From Trametes villosa (taxonomy: Eukaryota; Basidiomycota; Agaricomycetes; Polyporales; Polyporaceae), in contig PUDQ02000011.1 of NCBI GenBank assembly GCA_002964805.2, forward strand, positions 62,001-126,000: a DNA stretch of 64,000 nucleotides, read 5' to 3'. This document shows, piece by piece, positions 1 to 12,352 of the stretch. Within the stretch, counting starts at the first letter, position 1. The number at the start of each line of letters is the position of its first letter. Under the pieces are notes generated by a model. The model worked only from the letters and a program-made list of their open reading frames with translations, ran no database searches and had not been told where the DNA came from. The translations under genes were made by a program, and so were the position numbers.

Positions 1-2610
1 AGCCTCGATTACTGATAATTGAACACCCTAGCGTAGAAGGGCTGGCCTTTCTGACCCTATGTCCAGATCTTTGTACACTAGCATTGCTCTTCAGCTTTTT
101 GAATAATTGTCTGCTCTAGCTACATCAGCTATGATGTTCACCATTGAGCTGTAATTGATTCCATGTCAGGGTTGCAGTTTGTGTAGTGGTACTGACTGAA
201 GCTTGTTATAATGATTTGACCTCCTTTCTTGCTCAATATGCTGACTGATCCATTTTTCAAGCCATCCTGCTAGCATTTTCATACCATAGTGATTTTATCA
301 GTAGAAGCAGCCTAACAAGACTGGAAATTTACCTGATGTAGCAAATATACATCAGATGCAACCAGTGAAATCAGCAGCTATAAATCTGAAGGAATGACTT
401 GGTGTGCTATCTCCACCATTAGTAGGACCATAGTGATTGACTACTTGGATGCAGGGGCATTTTCATATATATTCCACCTGCAGCAACACTCAATCAGCAC
501 ATCAACAACAGTTTAATTCATTTACTTGTTATGTACAGTAGCTGGTCTTACACTACTGATGGTTTCAAGGCCTGTTACCATGTTTATGATATTCAGTGTG
601 CATCATTGGATAGATTTTAGAAAGCTGAATATGTTGACATATAACACTCTAGGGGGTTGTAAGAACTCACAGAGTCAGGCACTTCGGATGCCCGCAGTCT
701 CCTAGTACTCTGGTCCGGGCTCTATTAGGGTGAGCTCAACGTACTCAGGAGATGGTGGGGCAGTTGGAGAAGGCTGCCCTCACCAGCCGTGCGGGTTTTG
801 AATACCTGCGCGTTGTACATGTCTATCTACGTACACAATATCTATGCAGTATCTAATCCTAGCGCAACTAGTGCTAGGTCCTATGTGGACCCGTAAATTA
901 CACTCTCCCCCCTAGACTCATGTATGGGTTAACAATGAGCAGTGAAGTAAAAAGGATTGACTGCTGATATTTGCAGTCATAGCACTATATGTTACAAAAG
1001 TTGGGTATAGAGCTTACACAACTCATATATACAATGAGTTAGAGAGCGAAGTAGGCTCATGGGTGGTGACCGCAGTAGTGCAGTGAGATATATACACAAC
1101 TGCAGATATTAGCAGTCATACCATGACACTAGCATGATCTGTTAGTGGTTTTTGTGATGTTTTATAATGTGTACACCCTAAGGTGCAGCTATATTACGAT
1201 TGATGAGGAACAAAGAAATCATTTCTTATGGGGTGAGCTCCCAGTCAAATCCTGTAACACCAATCTGACCCCGTGGGAAAATCTTTTGAATCTCAGCCAA
1301 CAAAACATTACATCTGAAACTTGGGTTGGGGTCCCCATCCATTAGAAACTCTAGGGTTAGAGGCTAGATCATGCACACAGCCACTCTGACTGCTTGCTAG
1401 CCTTGCTCTAATGCTCACTGCTGGGCGCCTGTGTAACCCTAGGTGACACTGCACGGGCAATCACTCTCCCCATCACTGTTTGAAGCCACAAGGTATGCTA
1501 CTAATGCTTTTATAAGGGGTATACACATTGATTACATATCAGGAGTACAGCAATAATGGTGACATACTATCATTCCAAGCTGAGATTAGGAAGCCTTTCT
1601 TCACAGCCATACTTCAGTCACAATACACTGAGGTGTGATCTTGCTTCAACAGCTCGATTGGTAACTGTACCAACATCCTAAACTGTATTTTCATATATAA
1701 TGAGGTCTTTACAACACAGTATTACAGTCAATGCCTCTCTGGCTGCTCATTTAATGGTAAGACATCAAATTGTGCATCACCATAGAGCTTTGAGGCTTAT
1801 GCTGAGAGGATGTACACTAATCAGTTAGAGCTTGAAACCAGCCTCCTGATGGTATATAACACATGCATTTTAGATACAAATTGAAGGAGGTATGGGCCAT
1901 ACATTGCTCACTGTCTCTCATTGGGTGCTTATAAGTGCTCTTGTGCCACATACCAGCAGCAGTGATGATTCAAGTCAGCATTAAAAAGATAGCCCTCAAG
2001 AATGCCTTCCTAACGGTATACTGCACCTGTAGTTTGAGCAAAAACTGGATTCACTGTGGCCAAAAACCTGCAGGACAATTTAGACCCTTGGGTGCTAGCA
2101 CTGCTTCAAAATGAGTAAAACCTCTTTAGCGCGGTAACTAGAGGTCATAGAGCCACAAAAACAATCACATCAGGTAGCCCTTGACCACTAGCATATTATG
2201 GAGCGAAGCTATACCCCATTTAGTAAGGAGACTACTGTGTAAACAGCTATTTACTGCTTTTTGGCTTGGTGAACAAGACATCAATGGTTTAAAGGGACAG
2301 AGGGGTGCTTGTATCACAATTACACCCCTGGATACTTTCCAGGCCTAGGTGGGATCTAATGAGATTATAGTGGCTAGTTCAAATTGACTGTACACTGCTG
2401 TACAGGCTCACTATACGGTTTATATGCCCATCTGACAAGGTATTGTGGAGAATATGTTGGTCAATGCTACATATAAATACCCCCATGTTGTTGAGGTCAG
2501 AAGCACCTTCCTAACGGTATATCACACATCCCATTTGAAGCAAAACTGGGGGAGCAGTGGCCAAGAGAACTAGAGGAGGGGGCAATAATGTAAGATGTGG
2601 CTGACAACAA

Positions 2611-2671
2611 ACATGTACAAAGCGGGAGGCATGCCGACGCGGATTCGGCATGCCTCCCACTTTGTACATGT
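2611..2671. repeat. Long GC-rich hairpin in AT-rich repeat
   Basis: The arms at 2611-2637 and 2644-2671 are reverse complements with one mismatch and a loop of about six bases. The stem is GC-rich inside AT-rich DNA. The flanks match those of the hairpin at 32953-33001, yet the stem sequences differ. Confidence 0.85.
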
Positions 2672-3173
2672 TTGGCTCCCAACTCAAATGCTTTCATTTT
2701 GGGCCACTGGATAGTTCAAATATCATGTATCATATGTCATTAGAAAGCTATGATTGACTAGAGTCCAATGGTGTACAAATGGTGATGTAGTATTTACCAT
2801 AGCAGTCATGGTTAGAACTTCAATTCCCCATTAGTGCCACAATTCAGCCACATTCAGCTTCTATGGTTCATACCTCAGTGCAATGTGCACAAACCCCCCA
2901 AGTATTATATACCATTGGAATCAGCTTTTCAATGCCTACCTAATGGGACATGTTATTTGTTGTAAGGGTGATCACAGGCTGCATAAATGCTCAAATTGTG
3001 CTTCAGATAACAGCACTGTATAGTATATTCAATTGGCCCAGAATTTTCACCATGATACTATGACCCAGGTAACGAAACACCTTCTGTGATGTGCTAGGCA
3101 GGCAAATGCTGAGGTGTTACATCAAGAGGAAAGGAGGAACATTGATGTCAGCTGTGGCTGAAAACAAACAAAG

Positions 3174-3226
3174 CCAAAGCTGATGGCAGGGAACGCGGAT
3201 TCTGCGTTCCCTGCCATCAGCTTTGG
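3174..3226. repeat. Perfect 23-bp hairpin in AT-rich repeat
   Basis: The arms at 3174-3196 and 3204-3226 are perfect reverse complements with a 7-nt loop. The stem core is the same as that of the hairpin at 32953-33001, which sits in a different unit of the repeat. Confidence 0.85.
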
Positions 3227-3785
3227 TCTTGTTTGGCTCTTGACACAAATTCCTTTGTATCTTTGGCACTGGTAGTCCAAATGAGATCACTGCGTCAAGG
3301 TAGAAATCGTGCCAGCCGGGCGAGGTTTGGGACGGCAAAATAGCGTATGTAGTAGAAGGAGTAGCCTACCTAGCTACATCTCGGACCAGGGAGCATCTCA
3401 TAATAGCTGTTCATTGCACGGGGATACCGCGACTAGAGATAAAGAGCTATGTGCTACGCCGGTTTCTACGGAGTCGCGCACAGAGCACGGGCTGGCAGGT
3501 TCGGCGGGCTGCGCACAGCACACGGACCGGGTGACTCCACATCGAGCCCAGTGTGCTATGTGCGCCTACGTGGCTTTGACTCTCTCGCGCTTGCATCTAC
3601 TCCTAGCAGCTCCATACTCCCAGTGTGGATATCCTTACTCGCCACATTCTCGCATAGAGGTCTGGCTTTGGAATAAGGCTATAAAATGTGACTTCTCTGC
3701 GGGGCGGGAAGCCTGCTTGTACAGAGGCCTTCCCGGACATTAATATTCCACTACCACTGCATGCCCAAAAGCTCCCGCTCTCCTC

Positions 3786-4628
3786 ATGCATTGTGCCGTG
3801 TCTTCAGCTCGCCGCCATCTCTATCGCCATGCGGAGGTCCCGTGGCAGACACCGGTACCTCTCCGCCCCCAAGATCTCGCGGTCAAGCAAGTTGACCTCA
3901 GGCAAGAGCCGTTGACTCCCGCTGAACGGTTCGCTACTGCGCTCTTGACCGAAGATGGACTGGGCTGCCCGAACAAAAGGCATGCGAGCGACAACATCTA
4001 CGACAACGTGGGTATTGACTTGTATGTTGTGGAGGAACCGGTGCGTTACCTAAGGTCTCCCCCCAGAGAAACTACTGACGGTTAGCAGGGCGCGGTGGAG
4101 GGCCCCTTTCAGGATCTCTCGACCTACAAGCTTACCCTTCACCTGGAGCCGGTTCTTTTCATGAAGATGCTTACATTGCAGCTCAACGAATTCACTGGGT
4201 ACGAAGGCGACGGCCATGCACCGCTCTAGCTTGAGCTACTAGGGTGTAGCAAGGGACCCCGGCTCACCCGGGCATACGTATGGCTCTCCACGTTCGCCCG
4301 GGATGTGCTTTGTACCCCGGAGAATGTTGAAAAGCAGAACGACACGTGGAAGACCGTTCTCGAATACGTCAATTGGATCAAGGTGAGTATAACATAGCCT
4401 ACATCCGAGCTGTTGATGCTGATAGTACAGCAGACATTCCAGGATTACGCCTGCAAAACTCGCGCTGCTGCAGCGCGTCCCGACTATCCTGATTGACCTC
4501 GTCCGCGTCCGCGCCCAGTCCGTCGGCCGATCAAGGAGTTAACGGATGCTTTCCAAGGTATGGCCGTGGGGGAGAGGCTTCCTGATCTCGAGCGACTGGG
4601 GAAGTTGTTTAGAGAATGTACACCTGTA
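3786..4628 (+). pseudogene. Decayed protein-coding region interrupted by hAT-1
   Basis: A plus-strand reading frame continues through at least three in-frame stops (TAG at 4083-4085, another TAG near 4227-4230, TGA near 4492). It includes a plausible 48-nt intron (donor GTGAGT at 4383, acceptor ending 4430). Translation between the stops looks protein-like, for example a tract with TWKTVLEYVNWIK just before the donor. The frame runs into the hAT-1 boundary at 4628. Beyond the transposon, at 60369, it would stop within four codons, so the exon may originally have ended there. The product is not recognised. Nothing convincing was seen at 3285-3785; short ORFs there lack splice or family support. 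Confidence 0.45.
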
Positions 4629-4961
4629 TAAGGCTGAACATAGGTCCGGGTCTTTGCCCGGATTGAGCCGTGATGACCCATATCCGGACCTGTGGGTCCG
4701 GTTCAAACGGTTCCGGATTACCGGGCGCCGGATAGGCGCCGGCTCTAGGTCGAGGGGTTAGGGACACACAATCCGGGGCGGGTATGGGCGGGTATGGGCA
4801 GGAATGCTAAGCTTCAACTGGGTTTGCCAAGCTCATAAGGGACCGTGTAATCACGAATACTCAGATGTAAAGCATGAACACAAAGGGCCAATGACATTGG
4901 GAACACCGAACGGTCATACAAGACACTAGCTAGCACAGCCATCCCCGATGAGCACCATCCT

Positions 4962-5952
4962 TCACTCGAAATCGGACTCGTCCGAAGGTGTCTCCAGCCC
5001 CGGCATATCCGGATCAGTCTCCGAGTCGCTGTGGCTGTCGACGTCGACAGAGAGCGAGGCGCGCGCGGTGACGCCAGTCACGAGAGGGGCGGCGCTTGCA
5101 GGAGCTGACGGGGCAGCGGCAGGCCCGGGGACCCACCGCGCGGGGATGCGACCCATGTGTATGTCGTCGGAGAACGTGATCCCAGCCGGGGGTGCGAAGG
5201 CGATGTCATGTGGGGCGGGTAGGTCGCGCGGTTCGAGGATGTCCTGCGAAGCGATCAGTAAGCAGCCTCGAACAGAGGAACACCTGACGTACCAATGGCA
5301 TGTTGTCCGTCATCCACTCGTCGATCTCCCCGACCTCCGGGGCGGCATCGTCAGCGGCGTCGAGAGCGAGCGAGCGCTCGACAAGGAGAGCCGCGAGCTC
5401 ATAGTACTTGTCTATGTTGACTCCGGCGCGGCGCTGCGGGAATGCGCGGTAAGTGAGTACGAGGCGCAGCAGAAACGCGCGCTGGTCATCGTCCGCGTCC
5501 GCGTGTGTGACGATGGGGCCTTGTATAGTCTCGAGCCAGCCGTCGAAGAAGTCGGGGTCGAGCTCCTCCGGGTCGCACGTAGGCAGGACAATCTGCAAAC
5601 AGTCTTTTAGCAAGCACAAGCGCGAGCCTGAAAGGATGCGTACCATGAGGCCAGTGGTCTCGCCCACCAGGACAAGGCAGACTGTGCGCACGCGTGCAAA
5701 ACCGAGTCGAGCGAGCCCGCGCGAGGGCGTGAAAAGGTGGTAGACGGCCATGATGAGCGAGCACGGCGGTGTGAAGTTGTCAGCTGAGGGACAGACCTGT
5801 TGTAGAGCTTTTGAAAGGAGGAGTCCGCGCACTCCCTGGCGCGCACTCCCTGGGGAGTGTACGTGGCGTGCATGTGCCACAACGGCGGAGGCCACTCGCA
5901 CGACGCACGACACGGCTGCTAGAACGACTGCACGTTCCTCGTGGCCGGTCAT
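4962..5952 (-). CDS. hAT-1 accessory protein, uncharacterised (313 aa, 2 exons)
   Basis: Exon 1 is 5952-5293 (220 codons) and exon 2 is 5243-4962. The 49-nt intron has donor GTACGT and acceptor CGCAG, and phase 0 is kept across it. Upstream, TTG and other ORF starts are possible, but the first ATG (MTGHEER) was chosen. The N-terminal two thirds look helical and moderately hydrophobic, with Cys at several places (for example PSADNFTPPCSL). The middle holds an acidic tract around HADADDDQRAF, and the C-terminus is disordered and acidic (ends DESDFE). No domain was recognised. The gene lies head to head with the transposase gene inside the same element, so it may assist or regulate transposition; that is inference. 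Confidence 0.6.
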
Positions 5953-6829
5953 GCCCGTCTCGGTTTCCAAGGGCGAGTGATGTTTGCGGCGTGCGCGACC
6001 TGCGCATCCGCTACCAGGTGAGACAGATCGAATAAGTCGGCCAGGAAAGTGGTGCTCACCGGGTGGTAGTTTTTGCAGCTAGCGTTGTTGCTGTAGCCGA
6101 GGGTAGTATCGCCTAAGATCTCGATCCTAGTTCGGGCACACCGCTTTGCGATCGTAGGTTTAGGATCAGAGCAGGGCTGGTTCTCCAGAGGTCTGTAGCT
6201 GAGGTAGAGACGGATTCAGAGGAGAGCAGGTATGCAGTGGCGACACGGCGGCGGTAAAGCGCAGGTAGTATGGTTGTGGCTTGTGCGTGGGATGAGAACT
6301 ATTCGTGGACGTAGGCGCTGTCGTTCAGTTCCACGCAAGACGCTGGCCACGCACAGACCAACTTCCCCTCATTCTCCCTCATCCTCATCTCACCTCAGTT
6401 CGACGATCTCAATGTCCGTCAACCGGCCTACCCTGTCCCCAGCGGCCTGCTATCTAGCCAGTCGGGTTTAATGGAATCCACCTCCCGACCTGGCTCCAGC
6501 CCTCGTCTCGGCCGCCTGTCTGCGACGGTTACCGATCGACGGTTGGTCTACGGTTCAAACAGGTACGTATGCTCCGTCTCAAACCATCGGGCCCTTCACA
6601 TCTGCGTCCGCATGTTTTTTCCAGCTCTAACTGACCGCCAAGGAGGACAAAAAACGGGGTACACATCGGTATCTCGGCAGCACCTTTGTGACGGCTCTGG
6701 AGGCCGCGTCAGCACGGCGCACACGTAGGTCACCCGGACGCCTGCAATGCTCAGAGGTCTGTGCATCGAACGAGCGAGCTCCTCGAGAAAGAACGGACTT
6801 CAATTTGCGAGGATGGCCCAAGGGGACCC

Positions 6830-6836
6830 TATTTAA
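6830..6836 (+). promoter_or_regulatory. Likely TATA box of hAT-1 transposase
   Basis: TATTTAA lies 77 bp upstream of the transposase ATG at 6913. The 5953-6912 interval is otherwise non-coding as far as I can see and would hold the divergent promoters of the accessory and transposase genes. Confidence 0.45.
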
Positions 6837-6912
6837 GCACAGGGTACGCCAGCCTGCAGCTCCCTACCTCCCTACCTCCCCGCCTCATACACCTTGCTGA
6901 ACCACCTCTCAG

Positions 6913-7261
6913 ATGTCGTCTGCCGCTGGTAAACGTCGCGCCGCGCCCCTCTCTAACGAGGCTCCCCGCTCCGACAGCGAGGACGCTGAGGAGACTGGAG
7001 CGCGCAAGCGTGCGCGCACCACCAGTAGCCGCGCAAGCTCGCCTGCGCCGCCGCCCAGCTCTCAGGACGAGGACGAGGACGCCGGCAATGCGGCCGCGGT
7101 TGCCCCGCCCGTGGTTGCCCTCGACGCGCCGGTGGCAGCGGTGGCGGCTCACGCTCAAGCCGTTGTCGCGGCCGCTGCCGCTGGAGGGCGCCTCACTGCC
7201 GCTCAAAAGCGTGCGCGTTTCTTGGAGAAGTACTCGGGGAAGACCCCTGAGGAGATCCTCG
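6913..7261 (+). CDS. hAT-1 transposase, exon 1
   Basis: This is the first exon of the 857-aa hAT-1 transposase (continued at 57216-59999). It encodes 116 codons plus one base. The tail is acidic, Ser- and Ala-rich, with basic nuclear-localisation-like patches (GKRRAAPL, ARKRART), and ends in a basic helix (AQKRARFLEKYSGKTPEEIL). The donor is GTACGC at 7262. The single carried base joins exactly in phase with exon 2, where GAC (Asp) is followed by TLSKQWRS. The AT-rich insertion begins only 29 nt downstream of the donor. Such disordered, basic N-termini before a BED-type zinc finger are usual for hAT transposases and fit the N-terminus of hAT-2 at 56148. Confidence 0.8.
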
Positions 7262-8199
7262 GTACGCTCACTTCATGCTTCTTCTTTTACGATTGATGAG
7301 GAACGAAGAAATCGTTTCTTATGGGGTGAGCTCCCAGCCAAAATGTGTGACGCTGATCCGACCCCGTGGGAAAATATTTTCAATCTCAGCTAACAAATCA
7401 TTAGATCTGAAATAAGCGCCCTATAGAACTTCCTCATACAAACCTGGGGTTAGGGTCACAACCCATTAGAAACTTTAGGGTTAGAGGCTAGATCATCCAC
7501 ACAGCCACTCTGACTGCTTCCTAGCCTTGCTCTAATGCTCGTTGGTGGGCGCCTGTGTAACCCTAGATGGCACAGCATGGGCAGCCGCTGCCAAAACCAC
7601 TATCTAAAGCCATGGAGTATGCAAAGAATGCTCCTGTCAGGGGTATACTCGTTGATTATACCTTGTGAGCATGGCAATTATCAATACCAGTGATATGACA
7701 TCATCCCAGGGTTGTGGTTAGGTAACCATTCTTCATTATAATACTTCAGTTATGATACATTGGGGTGTGGACATGTGGGAACAGCTTCACAGGTGACCAT
7801 ATCAACATTCAACACTGTTTCTTCACATATACTGAGGTCTTTACAGCACAGTATCACAGTCAATGCATCCCAGGCTGCTACAGGCTCTCTTGAATGATAC
7901 AAAGCAGGATTTTGCATAACCATGGAGCATCGATGTCTTCAGCTCAGTGAATGTACCCTAATCAGATAGAGTTTGAAAACAGCTTCCTAATGGTATATAG
8001 CACATACATTTTAGCTGCAAAGTGGAGCAAGTATGGGCAGTACATTGCTCACTATGGCTCTCACAGTGTGCTTAAAAATGACCATTTGGCAGATACAAAA
8101 AGAATCAATGACTCAAGTGAAAACTGCATGGTACCATTGGATAGCACTCAAAAGTGCCTTCCTAACGGTATACTACACATGCAGTTTGGATTAGAACTG

Positions 8200-8280
8200 A
8201 GCCGTCTACACTCCGGCTTGCAACCCGCGCTGGGCTATTAGCACGGGGTTGGCTTGCAAACCGCCGGGCTACTAATGTGG
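8200..8280. repeat. Left terminal inverted repeat of KDZ element
   Basis: Read inward, this end shares with the reverse complement of 32175-32254 the ordered blocks CTTGCAA, GGGCTATTA and GGCTTGCAAAC. The first five to six terminal bases differ between ends. Confidence 0.75.
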
Positions 8281-8350
8281 CAGTGCTGCAAGCGCCCGTC
8301 CTCAAGGCGCGGATTGCAAAAGGCTAGCGCCCAACAAAGCCCCGCTTAAG

Positions 8351-8438
8351 AAAAGGGTACACTGGCCGGGACTCGAACTCTTCTGCGCAGCAGAAATATG
8401 GTTACGGTGGGCGACTGTTACCACTCCGCCACCCATCC
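8351..8438 (-). other. tRNA-like Pol III promoter unit, left end of KDZ element
   Basis: On the minus strand an A-box-like TGGCGGAGTGGT (8431-8420) is followed by a B-box-like GTTCGAGTCC (8378-8369), then a T-run at 8354-8351 that could end Pol III transcription. I could not fold a convincing acceptor stem, so this is not called a functional tRNA gene. Transcription would run outward, toward the left terminus. Confidence 0.5.
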
Positions 8439-8536
8439 ACACAGCATTTCAGACGTTCACAGATAATGGCGGTGAGCGCCTCCCCTGCCGTCCTGATAAT
8501 ATCCCGCACCCTCGTTCCCTGTGAATACCCCAGCGG

Positions 8537-8636
8537 TTTGCAACACCCCCCCCGTTTTGCAAAACACTCGCTTTTTGCAAAACCCCCTCTGTTTTGCAAA
8601 GCTTCCCCCGTTTTCAATACCGCTCGGGTTTGCAAA
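8537..8636. repeat. TTTGCAAA subterminal array, left
   Basis: Palindromic TTTGCAAA or near variants occur at about 8537, 8555, 8574, 8593 and 8629, with a degenerate one near 8611, spaced about 18 bp. The mirror array lies at 31770-31854. Such arrays are typical transposase-binding sites near transposon ends. Confidence 0.75.
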
Positions 8637-8640
8637 CCAC

Positions 8641-10419
8641 GCGCGGAGGCCATTAAGCGAGCGCATAATGCTCCTGTACTCACCCACTTCGTCTCTCCCA
8701 ACAGCAGAACCTTGGTATTTTCGGGTACGTGGTCCGCTACGCCAGGACTGCGTGATTCTAGCGGCGCCGCGCCGAGCGCGGGCGGGTGATCCGTCGCAGG
8801 TTGATTAGGCCGGCCGAGCATTGCGCACGGCCGCAGCCCGAGGCCCCATGGTGCTTGTCGCCTGTTTTTATGCGGTGGTCCATCTCTTGTGCGCCCCCAG
8901 TTGTGTAGGGGGCCCGTGCACGCTGCTGCGCCGCGTCAACACTGGCACGCTGCGCCCGCGTCGTAGACCTTGCAGTCCGACCGACTATGCTCCGCCCAGC
9001 GGAATCTCTACAGTACCACGTCGTCTATGCAGCTGATAGTATACGCTGGTAACGCAGTCGATACCCGCACACGCTCCCGAGTCAGTACCATATAGATGGC
9101 CGTGTGTATCTAGACCGTAATACACATACCATTTTGAATACCTGTCGGCGCCGTCGTGCCAGACAGAACTGCATTCACCCTAAGTCGCCGCAGTCCTCTG
9201 TGCCCACAAGCTCTGTGTCGGCGGGGCGCGTCCGTCTTGCCGGAAGTCCGCGTATAAGGACTACAGCTCTGCTGTTCGGACGACTTAGTGACCTCCGCCG
9301 CCCGAGTGATCTTCAGAGACGCCCAGCAGACGGTCCTATCAGTCAGTAGAACCGGTCGCCTCGCAAGTATGAGACGAGCGTACACACGTACGCACAGTGG
9401 GTGTCGGCAGTGAGGCGAGTGAGGAGCCGCCAGACAGCACGCACACCAGGCCGAGGACAGCCGGACTCGGCCGCTTCACGAGCGCGGCCGGCTCGACTGT
9501 GAGGCTGGACATCCATCGCGTGCTCAGGGGCGTGTGCTCAAAGCAGACCGGGAGGACAAGGAATGGGACGATGACCCGCGCGCGCGTCTGGCGGCGACAG
9601 AAGGCGAAGGGATGTGTGCAAGCAGTTGCGGGCCTTCGCGAGTACAGCCGGAGCGAACGCACGTACGTGCACCGGAGGAGCAGTATTACTCGTGTTCAGC
9701 CAGCTATTGAACGTGAGCTATCTGGTCTCGGTGCCCACAACCGCCGAGTCCGCTGCACGTACCTTTCTCCCCATTGCAATTCCTCTCCCTCATCCTTTTG
9801 CGCTACCGGCCCACAATTCCCCCATCACCCAACCGCCCTTCTATGCTCCACCGCGTGTCCAGACTCCGTCCATCCTGTTGGAGTCGTTCCTGTCGCCTCG
9901 GAGGGAGACTCTTGCCCGGGCCATGTCGATGCGGGCAAGGTGAACGCGCAGTCGCCAGAGCAGAGGCTTACGGTCGCCCTCGCAGGTGGGTGCGAGCCAT
10001 TCCTCCAAAGCTCGTCTCCCGCACGCAGCCCTGCTAGCTCGTACGACCTCGCTTCGCTAATGCGTGTCGCCAGAGTGTCTCGCTCAAGTCGTGGTTGTCA
10101 GCAGCAGTGAAGGTGGAATGAGTTTGGGTTCACAGACTGGCCGCTCCTGGGAGGACGTAGGGCACGCGCCTTCCAGCGCTAGCTCAACGCCTACTCTGTT
10201 ACTTCCGCCCACATCGTACTCGAGGGCCCTCACCTACACACAACCTCGCTCATATAACCTATTACGCTCATCGTCAGCTAAATAGTCCTTGCGACATCAC
10301 AAATTCGTTACCTCAAGCCCCTCCCCCGCCACCGTACTCGGTTTCTTCTCGATCTCCCCATGATCACATCACTAACCACTCTTGCCACTTCCTGTCCGGT
10401 TTGATCGTCAGTGCACAGG
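8641..10419. other. Left KDZ interior, no supported gene
   Basis: GC-rich DNA with short overlapping ORFs in several frames (for example one of 237 codons from 9397), but none has splice-consistent continuation, biased composition or recognisable motifs. Confidence 0.5.
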
Positions 10420-10711
10420 ATGCAATCGTCCAACCATGCCCGCCCGGCTCCAGAAGCACGCAACTCCTCTGCAGGACGCAACCGGTCTGGTCCTCTTCCC
10501 CTCAGCAACTCTGCAGCCGGTGTACGTCCGCCTCACTTGTTCGACTGTATGCGTGTTGATGTCTCTTTAGCCCCGGCAATCCGCGCCGGTCCTGGAACAG
10601 AGCGCGTCTTGCGCCCTGTACCGCGCCTTCATGAAGCGCGTCCGCCAGACGGTCTATACACCTGACGTCTCGGAGACGAGGTCCCAGGCAGGTTCTCGCC
10701 CCGCAGAATAG
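10420..10711 (+). CDS. Possible small spliced gene (80 aa)
   Basis: An ATG at 10420 opens 34 codons to donor GTACGT at 10522. An acceptor TTTAG ends at 10570, and a second exon of 46 codons runs to TAG at 10709-10711, with phase 0 preserved and a 49-nt intron. The product begins with MQSSNHARPA, is Ser/Ala/Arg-rich, and has no known domain. It lies in the poorly coding left half of the KDZ element and may be a remnant of a longer gene or a chance ORF. Confidence 0.25.
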
Positions 10712-12097
10712 GCCGTTCGTTATCCGGCGCTCTGCCCTGGTGCGGATTATTTCATACATCTGCAGCGCCTGGACCACCGCTAATCTGTTTGTTTCAGTAT
10801 TTCTTGGAGCTTCTGACTGCATTCGACGTCGCGTATGAGTGTTGTGTATATACGAAACAATGTACCCCTCACCGCTCGTGCACCTCTCCAGCCCCACGGA
10901 CGATTCTGCCTGCTGTGCGAGTCGCTGGTGGGCGCGCTCCATCACGAGCGCGTCGTTTGTCCTCCACTCCAGGGCACGCCACCCCCACGGAGCGCCACGT
11001 CCGCAAGCGATCACGCTGCCCTCAGCATCGATGCCGTGCTCATGCTCGCCCCGGCCCTCTTAGCTCGTCCCGGGTGGCTGGGACCGCGTGTGCGGGCCGC
11101 CCCATTCATTTCTGATACTCGGGACAAGGTGTTCGCCGCGTCCACCCTCGCGCGCAGCTAGGTGAGTACAATTAGTCACCTGCTACTATACAGCATGCGG
11201 TGCACGGTACTTACCATCCAGATCTTCTTCCTTACAGGGCGCTGGCGAACTATGAGCTCCTCGCAAATGTGCGTTATTAGGTGCGGGTCACGTCAAAGTG
11301 CCCTCTAACCTGCACAAACGCTCACATAAGCTAGAGCATGTTGCAGACCGTGCCGTGGCATGATGTGCGAACCAATCTGTCATGGCGTCCGACCGCGTTG
11401 AGGCTGGGTTACACCACTGGCATCGATCGAGCCTGTAAATTGGTGAGATCCGGCGAATGCTGATGTACCATACCACGGATCTGGAGCACTACGCGCGCGG
11501 GCGCCCCGGCAGCCCATCCTCCTAGGTACGCGAATTGTAGCGGCTTCCATGGATCGAGACACAACCGTTAGTAACTCCCGCCCCTGGCACGCGCACGACA
11601 TGTCAGAACATCTTGAAGGGCAGCTTGAGTTGAGCATGCGATTGTCGCTTCAGCAGTGACGGGACCCCTCGAAGGGCACACCACATCGCGATCCCCGTAT
11701 TGCGTTCTCGTCCACGTCACGGCGGACATGTGTGCGGGAGTGGGTTCGCCTGGCCTTTGCCGCTGTATGTTGTCATTTCAGCTGGGTATCATCGAGGATA
11801 ACTTCCCGCTTACCTAGTGAGACACATACGAAGTGTTCCTACAGGTTGCTCGTCCCAGAGCCCATACTATTTCATCCCGTAGATAGTTCGGTCACTCTAA
11901 AAGCCCATACGAGCTGACCGCTGCCAGGCCGCGCGTGCGTGCCGACTTTCAGTGCATGTTCACGTACGAGCCCCAAACCGCCCCTCCCGGGGCGCCCCCC
12001 TCGCCCTCCAGCATGCTCCGTCACCACCATCTCGTTGCACGTATCGAAGCCCGCTCACACACCTCTTCGTCGGCGCATCTCCAAACAGCCCCCAGCG

Positions 12098-12352
12098 CGC
12101 AAGAAGGGTATTCCGCTCGATATAGGCATAGCTTGTGGTTATGTGGTGGTGACTCCTGATATGTGGGAGAGCGGTACGTGCACACCTGTTTTCACCCCCC
12201 TACCCACCGTGCGACCTTTGGTTCCAGGAGACTGTGCAGGGGAGTACGACGCTCCGCCCGCTATACGCGTCACCTACAGCGAGGGCGTTCGCAAGGCAAT
12301 TCGCGTTCTCTTCAACTTCGTCCGCCGTCGCGTGTCCATCCCCACGCCCTAG
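12098..12352 (+). CDS. Possible 3' end of a small gene
   Basis: A plus frame containing GIPLDIGIACGYVVVTPDMW reaches donor GTACGT at 12174. A 54-nt intron ends at 12227, and the next exon continues in phase to TAG at 12350-12352, ending VRRRVSIPTP. No upstream ATG in the same frame was found, so the 5' end is missing or in an unidentified exon. The product is not recognised; a decayed gene is as likely as a live one. Confidence 0.25.
   Translation, partial: RKKGIPLDIGIACGYVVVTPDMWESGTCTPVFTPLPTVRPLVPGDCAGEYDAPPAIRVTYSEGVRKAIRVLFNFVRRRVSIPTP

Larger units (their letters stand above)
1..3284. repeat. AT-rich non-coding repeat, copy A (inverted part plus direct part)
   Basis: This AT-rich stretch has no credible gene. 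From about 1191 it matches the repeat beginning at 7288: both start with the same GATTGATGAGG tract and stay alignable for over 800 bp. Its 2079-3284 part matches 32409-33900. Sequence around 425-480 matches the reverse complement of about 33735-33790, so the first 1.2 kb appears to be an inverted copy of the same family. A motif like CTTCCTAACGGTATA recurs at about 2003 and 2506, and again at 8158 and 32840, suggesting diverged internal repeat units. Homology stops near 3284, where GC-rich DNA begins. The family is unknown to me; no ORF suggests autonomy. Confidence 0.7.

Noticed and set aside
8537..8636. CRISPR-like array of regularly spaced short repeats
   Set aside because: The repeats are 8-bp palindromes with degenerate spacing in a eukaryotic transposon end, mirrored at 31770-31854; no cas genes or typical repeat length.
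9397..10110. Plus-strand ORF of 237 codons in the KDZ left region
   Set aside because: No consistent splicing, domain or compositional sign of coding; overlapping ORFs of similar size exist in other frames.
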